Assembly (NCBI GenBank): GCA_013361525.1
Contig: JABFXY010000013.1
Span: forward strand, 20,063 to 84,062
Source of the DNA: Polyangiaceae bacterium
Lineage (GTDB): Bacteria; Myxococcota_A; Polyangia; Polyangiales; Polyangiaceae
DNA length: 64,000 bases
Direction of reading: 5' to 3'
Shown: positions 18,007 through 27,391 of the stretch, one piece after another
Numbering within the stretch: the stretch's first letter is position 1
Layout: the number at the start of each line of letters is the position of its first letter
Made by a program: the position numbers and the translations under genes
The notes under the pieces: generated by a model
The model's input: the letters and a program-made list of their open reading frames with translations, nothing else
Told to the model about the DNA's origin: nothing
The model's database searches: none

Positions 18007-18332
18007 TCGCTCCAAACGCTCGGAGAACCGGCGGGGTCACCAGCATACCGAGGAGGGGCGATCCGGGCATCATTTCTCCAGTTCCGCTCCGATGCCGCCG
18101 ATGTCGGAGTCGGCCTGCACCTTCCCGGACGCCGTCGGTGCCGGCTCCGTGACGTGACCCATTTCGGCAGTCACGCATCCGCGGCGGCGTCGATCGAAAT
18201 CGAACCGCGCGCCTCGAACGTGGAGACCTGGATGCGCTCACGAATGCCGAAACATCGGTGAGGCCGCTTATTTTTTCGCGAGCCCTGCCCTCGCCGTGCG
18301 CCTGACCCCAATCTCCTTTAAAGACCGCCCCA
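18007..18332. other. Divergent intergenic region
   Basis: 326 bp between the leftward Pro-rich membrane protein gene and the rightward TolC-like gene. I see no coding frame. A local AT-rich patch (TTATTTTTTCGCG, about 18,268-18,280) upstream of the TolC-like gene may belong to its promoter, but no convincing -35/-10 pair can be assigned. Confidence 0.4.
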
Positions 18333-19907
18333 ATGAATGCGTGGAAAGCTCGCCTTGGTTTCTTGACATTGCCCGCCACGCTGCTCGCCACCACCGTGGC
18401 CAGCGCACAACCTGCTGCGCAGCCGGCCCAACCGCCGACGGCGGCCCCGCCGACGATGGATCTCGGCCCCGGCAAGGATGCGGTCAAGGACAAGCCTGAT
18501 CCGCTGGCAGAAGCGCTCGCGGTTCAGCCCGGCGGGCTCACGTTCGAGATGGCCGGGCGAGAGGCCGTCACGACGAGCAACGCCGTCCACTCGAAAGAGG
18601 CCGAGCTCGAAGGCGCGCAGGGCGCGGTGTCCAGCGCGACGGTCTCGTTCTTTCCGCGCCTGACCCTGTCGGCGAGCTACACGCGCTTGAGCGAGGTCGA
18701 ACAAGGGAGCATCGGCGGCGGAGGCGGCATCCTAGGCGCCGCGAACGAAGGCCCCGTCGGCGTAGGCCCCTGCCCCGACAACCCGGCGAACCAGTGCGTG
18801 CTCGATTCGGGCGGCCTGCCGGTGCAGGCGGTGTCCTTCACCTTCCCCCAGGTGCTGAACCAGATCGCCTTCAGCGCCGGGTTGACCATTCCGATCTCGG
18901 ATTACTTCCTGCGCTCGATTCAGGCCTACAACGCGGCCGATCACAACGAGGACTCGCTCGAGATGGCCGTGGAGGCGCAGCGTCTCACGACCGCGACCGA
19001 GGCCAAGATCGCCGTTTTGAACTGGATCCTCGCGAAGGGCCAGGTCGTCGTCGCACACATGAGCGTCGAGCAGGCGAACGCGCAGCTCGCGGACGCCAAG
19101 GCGCTGCGCAAGGCAGAGAAGGGCTCCGAAGCCGACGTCATGCGCATCGAGGCGCTCGTCGCTCAATCCGAGTTCACCGAGACGGAGGCTCGCTCGAACG
19201 AGGTCATCGCGGAGCAGCGCCTGCGCGTGATCCTGCACACGCCCGCGACCCGTCAGCTCGCGATCGGCGTCGACGTCCTCGCGACGCCGGCGACCCCTGC
19301 CCTGCCCGGCGTCGACGCGCTCATCGCGGAAGCCGTGCGCAACCGCCTCGAGATCCTCTCGACCGAGGAGCAACGGCTCGCCCTCGAGAACCTCGAGTCG
19401 GTCACCGAGGCAGGCTACTGGCCGCGCCTCGATGGCTTCGCCGATGTGCTCGTCGCGAACCCGAACTCACGCGTCTTCCCCCAGCAAGAGCGGTTCGACG
19501 CGACGTGGGACGTCGGTGTCCGGCTGACCTGGGTCGTCAACGACACCTTCAGCACCATCGGCTCGGCGAAGCAGGCCAAATCGCGAACGGCGCAGCTCGA
19601 CGCGCAAAAGCTCGCGCTCATCGACTCCATCCGCCTCGAGGTGATTCAGGCGCACGCCGATCTCCTCAAGGCCGCGCCGCAGATCGAAGCCGCGAACCGC
19701 GGCGTCGCCGCCGCCGAAGAAACGCTCCGCATCACGAAGCTCCTCTTCGCGGTCGGCAACGGCACCTCCACCGCCCTCGCCGACGCGGAGAACTCGCTCA
19801 CCGTCGCGCGCCTCCGCAAGCTCGCCGCACACGTCGGGCTTCACGGCTCGATCGTGCGGCTGCAACACGCGACGGGTCGCGACCGGGCGATGGCTCCCGT
19901 CAAGTAG
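18333..19907 (+). CDS. TolC-family outer-membrane efflux protein
   Basis: A 524-residue protein with a signal peptide (cleavage after about TVASA), a Pro/Ala-rich linker, and two long alpha-helical/coiled-coil repeats typical of TolC (for example residues about 215-290 and 420-490), separated by beta-strand segments. TolC proteins form the trimeric outer-membrane channel of efflux or type I secretion systems. No inner-membrane partner is adjacent, so it may serve a system encoded elsewhere; a second, lipoprotein-type channel occurs in the RND operon at 28.7 kb. Confidence 0.85.
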   Translation: MNAWKARLGFLTLPATLLATTVASAQPAAQPAQPPTAAPPTMDLGPGKDAVKDKPDPLAEALAVQPGGLTFEMAGREAVTTSNAVHSKEAELEGAQGAVSSATVSFFPRLTLSASYTRLSEVEQGSIGGGGGILGAANEGPVGVGPCPDNPANQCVLDSGGLPVQAVSFTFPQVLNQIAFSAGLTIPISDYFLRSIQAYNAADHNEDSLEMAVEAQRLTTATEAKIAVLNWILAKGQVVVAHMSVEQANAQLADAKALRKAEKGSEADVMRIEALVAQSEFTETEARSNEVIAEQRLRVILHTPATRQLAIGVDVLATPATPALPGVDALIAEAVRNRLEILSTEEQRLALENLESVTEAGYWPRLDGFADVLVANPNSRVFPQQERFDATWDVGVRLTWVVNDTFSTIGSAKQAKSRTAQLDAQKLALIDSIRLEVIQAHADLLKAAPQIEAANRGVAAAEETLRITKLLFAVGNGTSTALADAENSLTVARLRKLAAHVGLHGSIVRLQHATGRDRAMAPVK

Positions 19908-19956
19908 ACGGTTTTTCTCGCGTGCGCACGACGGCGTGGGTCCGGCCCTGGCGGAC

Positions 19957-22551
19957 TCACCCGTGCTTCGCCGTGCTCCAGTCGGGGCCGGTTCCGATGT
20001 CGACGACCAGCGGCGGATCCATCGGGAAGGCCGCGACCATCTCTTCGGCGATCCACGAGCGCGCGGAGGTGAGCTCCGCGTCGGGGACCTCGAACAGGAG
20101 CTCGTCGTGAACCTGGAGCAACAGGCGCGCTTCCGAGCGCTCCTTCGTCGTGCGCTTCGCGACGCCGAGCATCGCGACCTTGATGATGTCGGCCGCCGAT
20201 CCCTGGATGATCGTGTTCACCGCGAGCCGCTCGCCGAGGGCGCGGGTCTGGCGGTTGGTGGCGCGGATTTCGGGGACGGGTCGGCGGCGGCCGAACAGCG
20301 TCGTGACGAACCCTTCTTGGCGCGCACGCTCGATCGTCTCCGCGATGAAGGCGCGCACCGCGGGCAAACGAGACAAATACGCGTCGATCGTCTTTTGAGC
20401 CTCTTCGCGAGGGATATCGAGGTCCTCCGACAGGCCGAACGCGGAGATGCCGTAGAGGATGCCGAAGTTCACGCGCTTCGCCATCGTGCGGTCCGCCTCG
20501 GTGACGGCCTCTCGATCCTTCTCGAAGATTTCGGCGGCGGTCGCGGCGTGGATGTCGTCGCCGCGCCGGAACGCGTCGAGCAGCACCGTCTCCTTGCTGA
20601 TGTGCGCGAGCAGACGAAGCTCGACCTGCGAGTAGTCCGCCGACAACATCGTGAAGCCGGGATCGGCGATGAACGCCGCGCGGATCGTGCGGCCGAGCTC
20701 GGTTCGCACGGGGATGGCCTGCAGGTTCGGATCCGACGTCGCAAGACGTCCGGTCGACGCCGACGTCTGTCGAAACGTCGTGTGGACGCGTCCGTCTTTG
20801 CGGACGAACCCGGGCAGCGTGTCGAGGTAGTTGTGGAGCAACGTCGAGAGCTCCCGGTACTCCTCGATGATCGGCACGATCGGATGCGCCTCGCGGATCG
20901 ACCGCAAGACGCGCGTGTCGGTGGAGTAACCGGTCTTCGTCTTGCGCCCCGCCTCGAGCCCGAGTTTGTCGAACAGCACGTGGCCGAGCTGCTTCGGCGA
21001 GGCGAGCACGAACGGCTCACCCGCGAGCTCGTGGGCCTTCGCTTCGAGGGTGCTCACGCGTTTGGCGACGTCGCCGGTGATCGCGTGCAGGCGCTGCGTG
21101 TCGACCCGGATGCCGCGGTCTTCCATCTCGGCGAGGATGACGGCGAGCGGCAGCTCCATCGTCTCGTAGAGCGAGAGCATCGACCGCTCCGCGAGCTTTC
21201 CGCGGTACCTCGACGCGAGCCTTCGTGATGTCTCGGCCTCGCGGATTACCGCGGCCGTGCCCGCATCGGGGGCCGGGGACGGAACCACCTCGACCCCTTG
21301 CTCCGAGGCGAGCTCGTCGATGAGGTACGCCGGTCGCGCCGGCTCGACCAAATAGGCCGCGATCATCGTGTCCTCGACGACGCGCGCCCCCGTCCTCGGC
21401 AGCGACTTCGCGTCGTGCGCGACGATCGCGCGGCCCGCGAGCTTGCTCCCGATCGCGTCGGTCCACCAACCGACCGCGACGCCGTCCTCGCGCGCGAGCG
21501 CGACACGCCCTTCTCGAACGGCGACCGCGAGCGGATCGGTACCTTCGAGGTCCGCGTCGGTCAGCGCATGCCACGGGGCGGCCGTTCCCACGACCTCACG
21601 CGCTGCGGCGGGCAGCGCCTCGTCCAGCAGATCGACGCGCTTGAGCAGCGCCTTGAACTCGAAGCGCCGGAACATCTCGCGCATCTTCGAGCGGTCCGGC
21701 GGCGAGAGCACGAGCTTCGCCGGATCGCAGTCGAGGTCCAGATCGCGGCGCATCGTCGCGATCGCCTTCGCGCCGCGCGCCTGCTCCGCGAATTCACGGA
21801 TGGCCCGTCCGCGTGCCGGAGGCAGCTCGGCTGCGTGCTCGAGGACACCTTCGAGCGAGCCGTACTTGTCGATGAGCTGCGCGGCGGTCTTCTCACCGAT
21901 GCCGGGAACGCCGGGAATGTTGTCGGAGGTGTCGCCCTTGAGGCCGATGAAGTCCGGGATTTGATGAGGCTTGATGCCGTAGCGCGCCTCGACTCGCTCC
22001 GGCGTGTAGACCTGCACGTCCGAGACTCCGCGCGGCGTCATCATGAGGCGGACGTGTTCGGTGACGAGCTGGAACGCGTCGCGGTCGGTCGAGACGACGC
22101 ATGTCTTCAGCTTCTCCTGGTCGGCACGTGTCGCAAGCGTCGCGATGACGTCGTCGGCCTCCCAACCTTCGAACTCGAGGTTTCGATACCCGAACGCCTC
22201 CACGATCGGCCGAAAGTGAGGAAACTGCTCGCCGAGCAGGTTCGGCATCGGCTTTCGCTCGGACTTGTACTTCGCCGCGAGGCTCGCTGCGGCGAGCTGC
22301 AATCGCTCGACGGGCCGCGTGTCCCACGCGACAGCGACCGCGCGCGGCTTGTAGTCGACGAGCAGCTTGAAGAGCATGTTCGCGAAGCCGAGGAGCGCGT
22401 TGGTCGGCTGCCCGTCGGTCGTCGCCAGCTCCTCCGGGAGCGCGTAATAGGCGCGGTAGGCGAGGTTGTTGCCGTCGACGAGGAACACGTCGCAGCCGTG
22501 GGCGGGACCGTCGTCGAGATCGAGGCTCGCACCCGTGAGCGTCTTGGTCAC
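19957..22551 (-). CDS. polA: DNA polymerase I
   Basis: About 864 residues: N-terminal 5'-3' exonuclease (VFLVDGNNLAYRAYYAL, GWEADDVIATLA, KGDTSDNIPGVPGIGEKTA), a central region, and a complete family A polymerase domain (TGRLATSDPNLQAIPVRT, MLSADYSQVELRLLAH, AKRVNFGILYG, LLQVHDELLFEVP). The central 3'-5' exonuclease appears degenerate: no clear D-x-E first motif and HDAKSL where N-x-K-x-D is expected, so proofreading is probably absent. The start is GTG at 22551 or TTG at 22563; neither has a clear ribosome-binding site. Confidence 0.95.
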   Translation of the reverse strand: MTKTLTGASLDLDDGPAHGCDVFLVDGNNLAYRAYYALPEELATTDGQPTNALLGFANMLFKLLVDYKPRAVAVAWDTRPVERLQLAAASLAAKYKSERKPMPNLLGEQFPHFRPIVEAFGYRNLEFEGWEADDVIATLATRADQEKLKTCVVSTDRDAFQLVTEHVRLMMTPRGVSDVQVYTPERVEARYGIKPHQIPDFIGLKGDTSDNIPGVPGIGEKTAAQLIDKYGSLEGVLEHAAELPPARGRAIREFAEQARGAKAIATMRRDLDLDCDPAKLVLSPPDRSKMREMFRRFEFKALLKRVDLLDEALPAAAREVVGTAAPWHALTDADLEGTDPLAVAVREGRVALAREDGVAVGWWTDAIGSKLAGRAIVAHDAKSLPRTGARVVEDTMIAAYLVEPARPAYLIDELASEQGVEVVPSPAPDAGTAAVIREAETSRRLASRYRGKLAERSMLSLYETMELPLAVILAEMEDRGIRVDTQRLHAITGDVAKRVSTLEAKAHELAGEPFVLASPKQLGHVLFDKLGLEAGRKTKTGYSTDTRVLRSIREAHPIVPIIEEYRELSTLLHNYLDTLPGFVRKDGRVHTTFRQTSASTGRLATSDPNLQAIPVRTELGRTIRAAFIADPGFTMLSADYSQVELRLLAHISKETVLLDAFRRGDDIHAATAAEIFEKDREAVTEADRTMAKRVNFGILYGISAFGLSEDLDIPREEAQKTIDAYLSRLPAVRAFIAETIERARQEGFVTTLFGRRRPVPEIRATNRQTRALGERLAVNTIIQGSAADIIKVAMLGVAKRTTKERSEARLLLQVHDELLFEVPDAELTSARSWIAEEMVAAFPMDPPLVVDIGTGPDWSTAKHG

Positions 22552-22599
22552 GGCGGGAACCAACCACGCTCGCGCCTCGACGAAAAGCAGAAGTGGACG

Positions 22600-23493
22600 C
22601 TACGGCGCCGCGGCCGTCACCTTCGCGCCCTGCGACTTCGCCTCGGCGACGCATCGCACGCCGCCGAACCCGCAGCGGTAGCTCGGCTTGAAGCCGCCGG
22701 GCCGCGTGATTTGCAGCTGCGCGGCGACGCCGTCGCGCCAAGTTCCGCCTTTGGTCACGTACATCGTGCCCGCGCTGTCGGCTTTGGAGCTCGTCCACTC
22801 GAAGACGTTGCCGGTCAGATCGACGATGCCCTGCGGGTTGTTGCTCGCGGGGAACTCCCCGACGGCGCAGGTGCCCTTGCGCGCGCCGGTCGACGAGCCG
22901 CTCCAGCAGACCTCGTCCTTCGGCGCGTCGTTGCCGAACGCGTATTTGCGCGCTTCTTGACCGGCGCGCGCGACCCACTCCCATTCTTCCTGGGTGGGAA
23001 GGCGTTTGCCGACCGCCGTGCAGTAGCCGTTCGCCTGCGGGTAATCGACGCAGACGATCGGATGGTTCTCCTTGCCCGCGATCTTGAACGTCTTCGCCTC
23101 CGCGCAGTCGAGGAAGGCGTCCGTGCACTTTCCGTCTTTCACGCACGCCTCGTACGCGGTCGCCGTGACCTCGGTCTTGTCGACGCAGAGATCACCGACC
23201 TGGACCTCTTTCTTCAGCAAGCCGAACTGAAACGATCCACCGGCGACCTTCACCATTCCGTCCGGACACTCGGGCGGCGGCGGCGGCGTGGAGACGATCG
23301 CCGTCGAGGTGGGCGCAGCGCTGTCGACGGCGATGGCGGTGCTCGTCGACGTAGGCGGCGCATCGGCGGTTGCCGTCGACGAAGGAGCCGTCGCGATCGG
23401 ACGCGCGACCTCATGGTCTTGGGTGCCGCAAGCCGCGACGAGCAGCAAACAAACGGCGAAGGGGCGAAGTGTCATCGAGCTCATCGCGTTCAT
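22600..23493 (-). CDS. SUMF1/formylglycine-generating-enzyme-domain lipoprotein
   Basis: About 297 residues: signal peptide with lipobox VAAC, a Thr/Pro/Ala linker, then an FGE-sulfatase (SUMF1) domain with MVKVAGGSFQFG, VDKTEVTATAYEACV, GKRLPTQEEWEWVARAG and GNVFEWTSS, ending in GFGGVRC. Such domains include formylglycine-generating enzymes but many myxobacterial lipoproteins of this kind are not known to be catalytic. The start ATG overlaps the upstream stop by four bases (ATGA), so it is coupled to the secreted protein gene at 23490 and, through it, to the di-haem protein. Confidence 0.85.
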   Translation of the reverse strand: MNAMSSMTLRPFAVCLLLVAACGTQDHEVARPIATAPSSTATADAPPTSTSTAIAVDSAAPTSTAIVSTPPPPPECPDGMVKVAGGSFQFGLLKKEVQVGDLCVDKTEVTATAYEACVKDGKCTDAFLDCAEAKTFKIAGKENHPIVCVDYPQANGYCTAVGKRLPTQEEWEWVARAGQEARKYAFGNDAPKDEVCWSGSSTGARKGTCAVGEFPASNNPQGIVDLTGNVFEWTSSKADSAGTMYVTKGGTWRDGVAAQLQITRPGGFKPSYRCGFGGVRCVAEAKSQGAKVTAAAP

Positions 23494-24062
23494 AGGATGG
23501 TGAGGACGGGGCTTTCTTCGTCGTCGAGCCAATGCTCTTGGACGACGATGGCAGGCAGTTGGGTGAGCGGGCCTTCGTAGCCGGGCCCGAACGTGAGGAT
23601 CTGGATCACGCGCCGATCGCCCTTGCGGACGGGGAACACCATCTCGCCGCCCGACGGAAGCTTCGCGTCTTTGCCCTCCGTCTGCGGGTCGATCCAATAC
23701 GCGTTGCCTTGCACCGTGCCGCCGAGCGTCGCGATCGACGCGGTGACGAGCTCCGAGCACGCGATGCGGATCCACTCGCGCACCCGATACGTCTTGCATC
23801 CGCTCGCGCGCGGGCCGCGACGCGTCGGCGCGACCTCGGGCGCGTCGCGCCACTCCACGGCGGTCGGCGTCGGCGACGTTTCGGTCGGAATCGAGGCGTC
23901 GAAGGCCGCGAGGCTCGAGAGCGGCGCGGCTTCCGCGTCAGGTTTCGCCGTAGCGCTCGCGGTCGGAGGTGCAGCCGCCGGATCGTCACCGAGCGAGACG
24001 GCGCCGTAGGCGAGCAGCGCGACCGCTGCGCCGATCGCGACGATGCGATGGTTGGTGCTCAT
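23490..24062 (-). CDS. Small secreted/anchored protein of unknown function
   Basis: A 190-residue protein with an N-terminal signal or anchor helix (IVAIGAAVALLAYGAVSL), an Ala/Pro/Thr linker, and a domain of about 110 residues with two cysteines (SGCKTY and RIACSEL). No family recognised. It overlaps the di-haem protein gene by ATGA upstream and the SUMF1 lipoprotein gene by ATGA downstream, so the three products are made in a coupled way and probably act together in the periplasm. Confidence 0.78.
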   Translation of the reverse strand: MSTNHRIVAIGAAVALLAYGAVSLGDDPAAAPPTASATAKPDAEAAPLSSLAAFDASIPTETSPTPTAVEWRDAPEVAPTRRGPRASGCKTYRVREWIRIACSELVTASIATLGGTVQGNAYWIDPQTEGKDAKLPSGGEMVFPVRKGDRRVIQILTFGPGYEGPLTQLPAIVVQEHWLDDEESPVLTIL

Positions 24063-26227
24063 AGGGTCTTCAGGTAGGCGACGAGAGCGGCGCGATCGGC
24101 TTCGGACAGGTGGGTGGTTTTGCCCATCCGATCCTTGTTGTTGTCGATGAGGCGCTCGAGGCTCGTCGCGCTGCCGTCGTGAAAATATGGCCCGCGATTG
24201 CCGACGAACGCGAGCGATGGTGTCTTGAAAGCCTGCTTCGGCTCGTCGTCGAAGCCGCGCACGAGCGGGAGCGCCGCGAGCGGGTGCGCCACACGGTCGG
24301 TGAACGACGTCTCTGCCTTGTGGCAGCTCGCGCACGCCGCGGTCGCGTCCCCGAACACCTCTTTGCCGCGCCGCTCGAGCGGTCCGAGCTCCGCGGTGGT
24401 CGAGCGCGCGGGCGGGACGAGGCCTTTGCGAAGAAAGATGGTGAGGTAAGCGCTACGCGCCGCGACGTTTGCGGGCTCGTGCGCAGGCAGGCCGCCCCAG
24501 CGGTGCAGGCCCATGCCGGCCTGGATTCGATCCCCGAGCGTCGCGCTCTCCGCGCGCCATCCGTACGGCCCCTGCGCGTCGACACGCCCGACGAGCCAGG
24601 CCGTTCGACGCGGAAAGCCCTTCGTCTTCGCGAGGTCCGGAACGTTTTCGTAGGTGCCGACGAAGTTCGCGCGGGTGCCGCCGTCGGGCGTGTCGAAGCT
24701 CGCCTCGTGCCACACGTGCCCGTCGTCGCGTCCCTCGGGGTGACAACCGGCGCAGGCGAGCCCGCCGCTGGTGATGCGGTCGGTCGCGTCATAGAACAGG
24801 CGACGCCCCTTCGCGGCGTCCTCGGAGAGCGGATCGGTGTCGATGCGCACGGTTTGGATCGGCGCCGGCGGCTCTGCCGAGAGCGGATCGGTCGACAGCG
24901 GGATGCGAACGAAGTCGTAGGTGCTGCGACAAAAGACGTACGCGAAGCGCTCGTCTTCCGAGAGCGCGATGCCGCTCGGCGCACCGCCCGACCGAGCGGT
25001 GCCGAGATTCGGGTCGACGTCGCTGCCGATCTTGTAGGTGCGCATCACCGAGAGCGTCGGATCGAGCGCGAGCGCGTCGAGCTCGGCGACGACGTTGTCC
25101 CCCTCCCCCGCGACGAGGAGCGTGCGCGTCGTGGTGCGGTAGCGGATGTCGCGCGGCTGCGTGAACGGCGCGAGCGGCTCCGCCGGAAGGTTCGCGAGCG
25201 TGTCCGGCGTCTCCGTCTCTTTGGCGATCGAGGAGCGCAACATGAGCGCGTTACCCTGATGGAGGGGCGCGATGCCGCTCGCCGTGTCGGTTCGCAGCAC
25301 GTCGACGGTAGCCGCTCCGAACCAAGCTTCGCGGCCCATCGCGCCGAGGGCGTGGCGCGGCGCGAACAGGCGTTTTCCGTCGGGAGAGAGGGCGAGCGCG
25401 TAGCCGAGCGCAGCGGAGAGACTCTTGCCGGAGGGCGCGCGAAGCGCGGACGCGGCGAGATCGACGCGCGACACCGTCGCGGCGGACGTGTCGACGCCGT
25501 CGAGCTTCGTCAGGCGCGAGCCGACGATGTGGCTGATCCACGCGGTCTTGCCGTCTGCCGCGATCACGACGCCGCGAGGCTCACGCGTCGTGTCGGCGAT
25601 CCACACCGGTCCGGTGCTGCCGTCCGCGGTCATCGCGTCGATGTCGACGGCGGCAACCTTGTTTGCGTACGCGCTGGTGACCACGGCGCGTTTGCCGTCT
25701 TTGCTCACCGCGAGGCCCCATGCATCGGGTGGAAGCGGCGTCTTGCCGACCTCGCGCACGCTGCCGCCCTCGACGCGGAGCTTCACGAGCAAGCCCGGAT
25801 CCCGCACCGTGACGAGGATGGTGTCGTTCCACGCGACGACGTTCGCCGGCGGCCCGGGCAGCTGCACGGTCGCGAAGCCCCCCGCGCTGTCGACGGTCGA
25901 CGCATCCGAAGCAATACGCAGCGCGCGGTGATCTTCGTCCGCGATGACGATGCTTTCCGTGCCGGGGAAACGCGCCACCAAACCACCCGTGAGCGGCGCT
26001 TCGAGCGCACGGGCCGGAGCCTGAAGCGTGACCGGTGACGAGGTCGTCGCGGGCGAGGAGATCGCGCTCGACGAAGCCGCAACCGACGAGGGCGCAGGGC
26101 CCAGATCGGCTCCATCGCCACAGGCGGACGCTTGCGAGACTGCCACCAGCACCGAGCAGGCGGTCACCAACCAGGCCGTGCTCGTGAGCCGGCGCGCGCT
26201 TCGCGCAGTGTGACCGCACCTTTTCAT
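24059..26227 (-). CDS. Di-haem cytochrome c peroxidase/MauG-like lipoprotein with N-terminal beta-propeller
   Basis: A 722-residue exported protein. After a signal with a possible lipobox (ASAC) comes a YncE-like seven-bladed beta-propeller region (about residues 80-430, with WGLAVSKDGKRAVVTS and GIALSEDERFAYVF repeats) and then a di-haem domain with two haem c sites, CAGCH and CASCH, plus the LVRGFDDEPKQAFKTPSL and GPYFHDGSATSLERLID motifs of the CcpA/MauG family. It likely carries out a periplasmic oxidation or peroxide reaction; the substrate is unknown. It heads a coupled three-gene operon. Confidence 0.9.
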   Translation of the reverse strand: MKRCGHTARSARRLTSTAWLVTACSVLVAVSQASACGDGADLGPAPSSVAASSSAISSPATTSSPVTLQAPARALEAPLTGGLVARFPGTESIVIADEDHRALRIASDASTVDSAGGFATVQLPGPPANVVAWNDTILVTVRDPGLLVKLRVEGGSVREVGKTPLPPDAWGLAVSKDGKRAVVTSAYANKVAAVDIDAMTADGSTGPVWIADTTREPRGVVIAADGKTAWISHIVGSRLTKLDGVDTSAATVSRVDLAASALRAPSGKSLSAALGYALALSPDGKRLFAPRHALGAMGREAWFGAATVDVLRTDTASGIAPLHQGNALMLRSSIAKETETPDTLANLPAEPLAPFTQPRDIRYRTTTRTLLVAGEGDNVVAELDALALDPTLSVMRTYKIGSDVDPNLGTARSGGAPSGIALSEDERFAYVFCRSTYDFVRIPLSTDPLSAEPPAPIQTVRIDTDPLSEDAAKGRRLFYDATDRITSGGLACAGCHPEGRDDGHVWHEASFDTPDGGTRANFVGTYENVPDLAKTKGFPRRTAWLVGRVDAQGPYGWRAESATLGDRIQAGMGLHRWGGLPAHEPANVAARSAYLTIFLRKGLVPPARSTTAELGPLERRGKEVFGDATAACASCHKAETSFTDRVAHPLAALPLVRGFDDEPKQAFKTPSLAFVGNRGPYFHDGSATSLERLIDNNKDRMGKTTHLSEADRAALVAYLKTL

Positions 26228-26278
26228 CGTGCGCGATGATCGCGAGGACCACCGCGCTTCACAAGGGCGTCGGCACTC

Positions 26279-27391
26279 TTACGGGCACAAATATGCGTAG
26301 TCGAGATGACCGAACGTCGTGTCGGCATACACCGCGTGAACGCCGCCCGCGCCGTCCACCACGAGCTTCGGCTCGGCCCCCGGCGTGTGCGTGTCGACGG
26401 TGAGCTCGATGAACGATCCGCCGGCCGGCTTGTACGCGTAGTCGAGGTGATCGAAGAGCACGTCATGGTAGAGCGCGTGCACGACGCCGCTCGGTTGAAC
26501 GACGAGCGCGGCGTACGGCGCCGGCTCGTGCGTGTCGACCGTCGTCTCGACGAACGAACCGCCGGGTGCCTTGTAGGCGTAGTCGAGGTGGTCGAACAAC
26601 GTGTCCTGGTAGAGCGCGTGTACCCCACCTGATCCGTCCACGACGAGCTTCGGGTGCGGACCCGGCGTGTGGGTGTCGACCGTCGTCTCCACGAACGAAC
26701 CGCCCGGGGCCTTGTAGGCGTAGTCGAGGTGATCGAAGAGCGCGTCGACGTAGAGCGCATGCACGCCGCCGGATGCGTCGACCGAGAGCTGCACGTCGCT
26801 GCCCGGCTCGTGCGTGTCGACCGTGGTCTCCACGAACGAACCGCCGGGTGCCTTGTACGCGTAGTCGAGGTGGTCGAAGAAGACGTCGTGGTAGAGCGCG
26901 TGCACACCGCCCGAGGCGTCGACGACGAGCTTCACGCCTGCGCCGGGGACGTGTGTGTCGACCGTGGTCTCCACGAACGATCCCCCGGGGGCTTTGTAGG
27001 CGTAGTCGAGGTGGCCGAAGAGCGTGTCGTGGTAGAGCGCGTGCACACCGCCCGAGGCGTCGACGACGAGCTTCGGGCTCGGCCCGGGAGCATGCGTGTC
27101 GACCGTCGTCTTTGCGAAGGAACCGCCGGGCGCTTTGTACGCGTAGACGAGGTGGCCGAAGAGCGTGTCGTGGTAGAGCGCGTGTACACCGCCCGAGGCG
27201 TCGACGACGAGCTGCATCTCGCTCGCGGGCTCGTGCGTGTCGACCGTCGTCTCGACGAACGATCCCCCCGGCGCTTTGTATGCGTAGTCGAGGTGGTCGA
27301 AGAAGACGTCGTGGTAGAGCGCATGCACGCCGCCCGACGCGTCGACGACGAGCACCGGAAACTCTCCGGGCTCGTGCGTGTCGACGGTGGT
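26279..27391 (-). repeat. Eight tandem 141-bp coding repeats
   Basis: From 27391 leftward there are seven full 141-bp units (47 codons each) and a final shortened unit to the stop at 26279, all inside the lipoprotein gene. The units differ mainly at the same few codons, implying recent duplication or gene conversion. Unit 7 and unit 8 are the most diverged. Confidence 0.9.
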
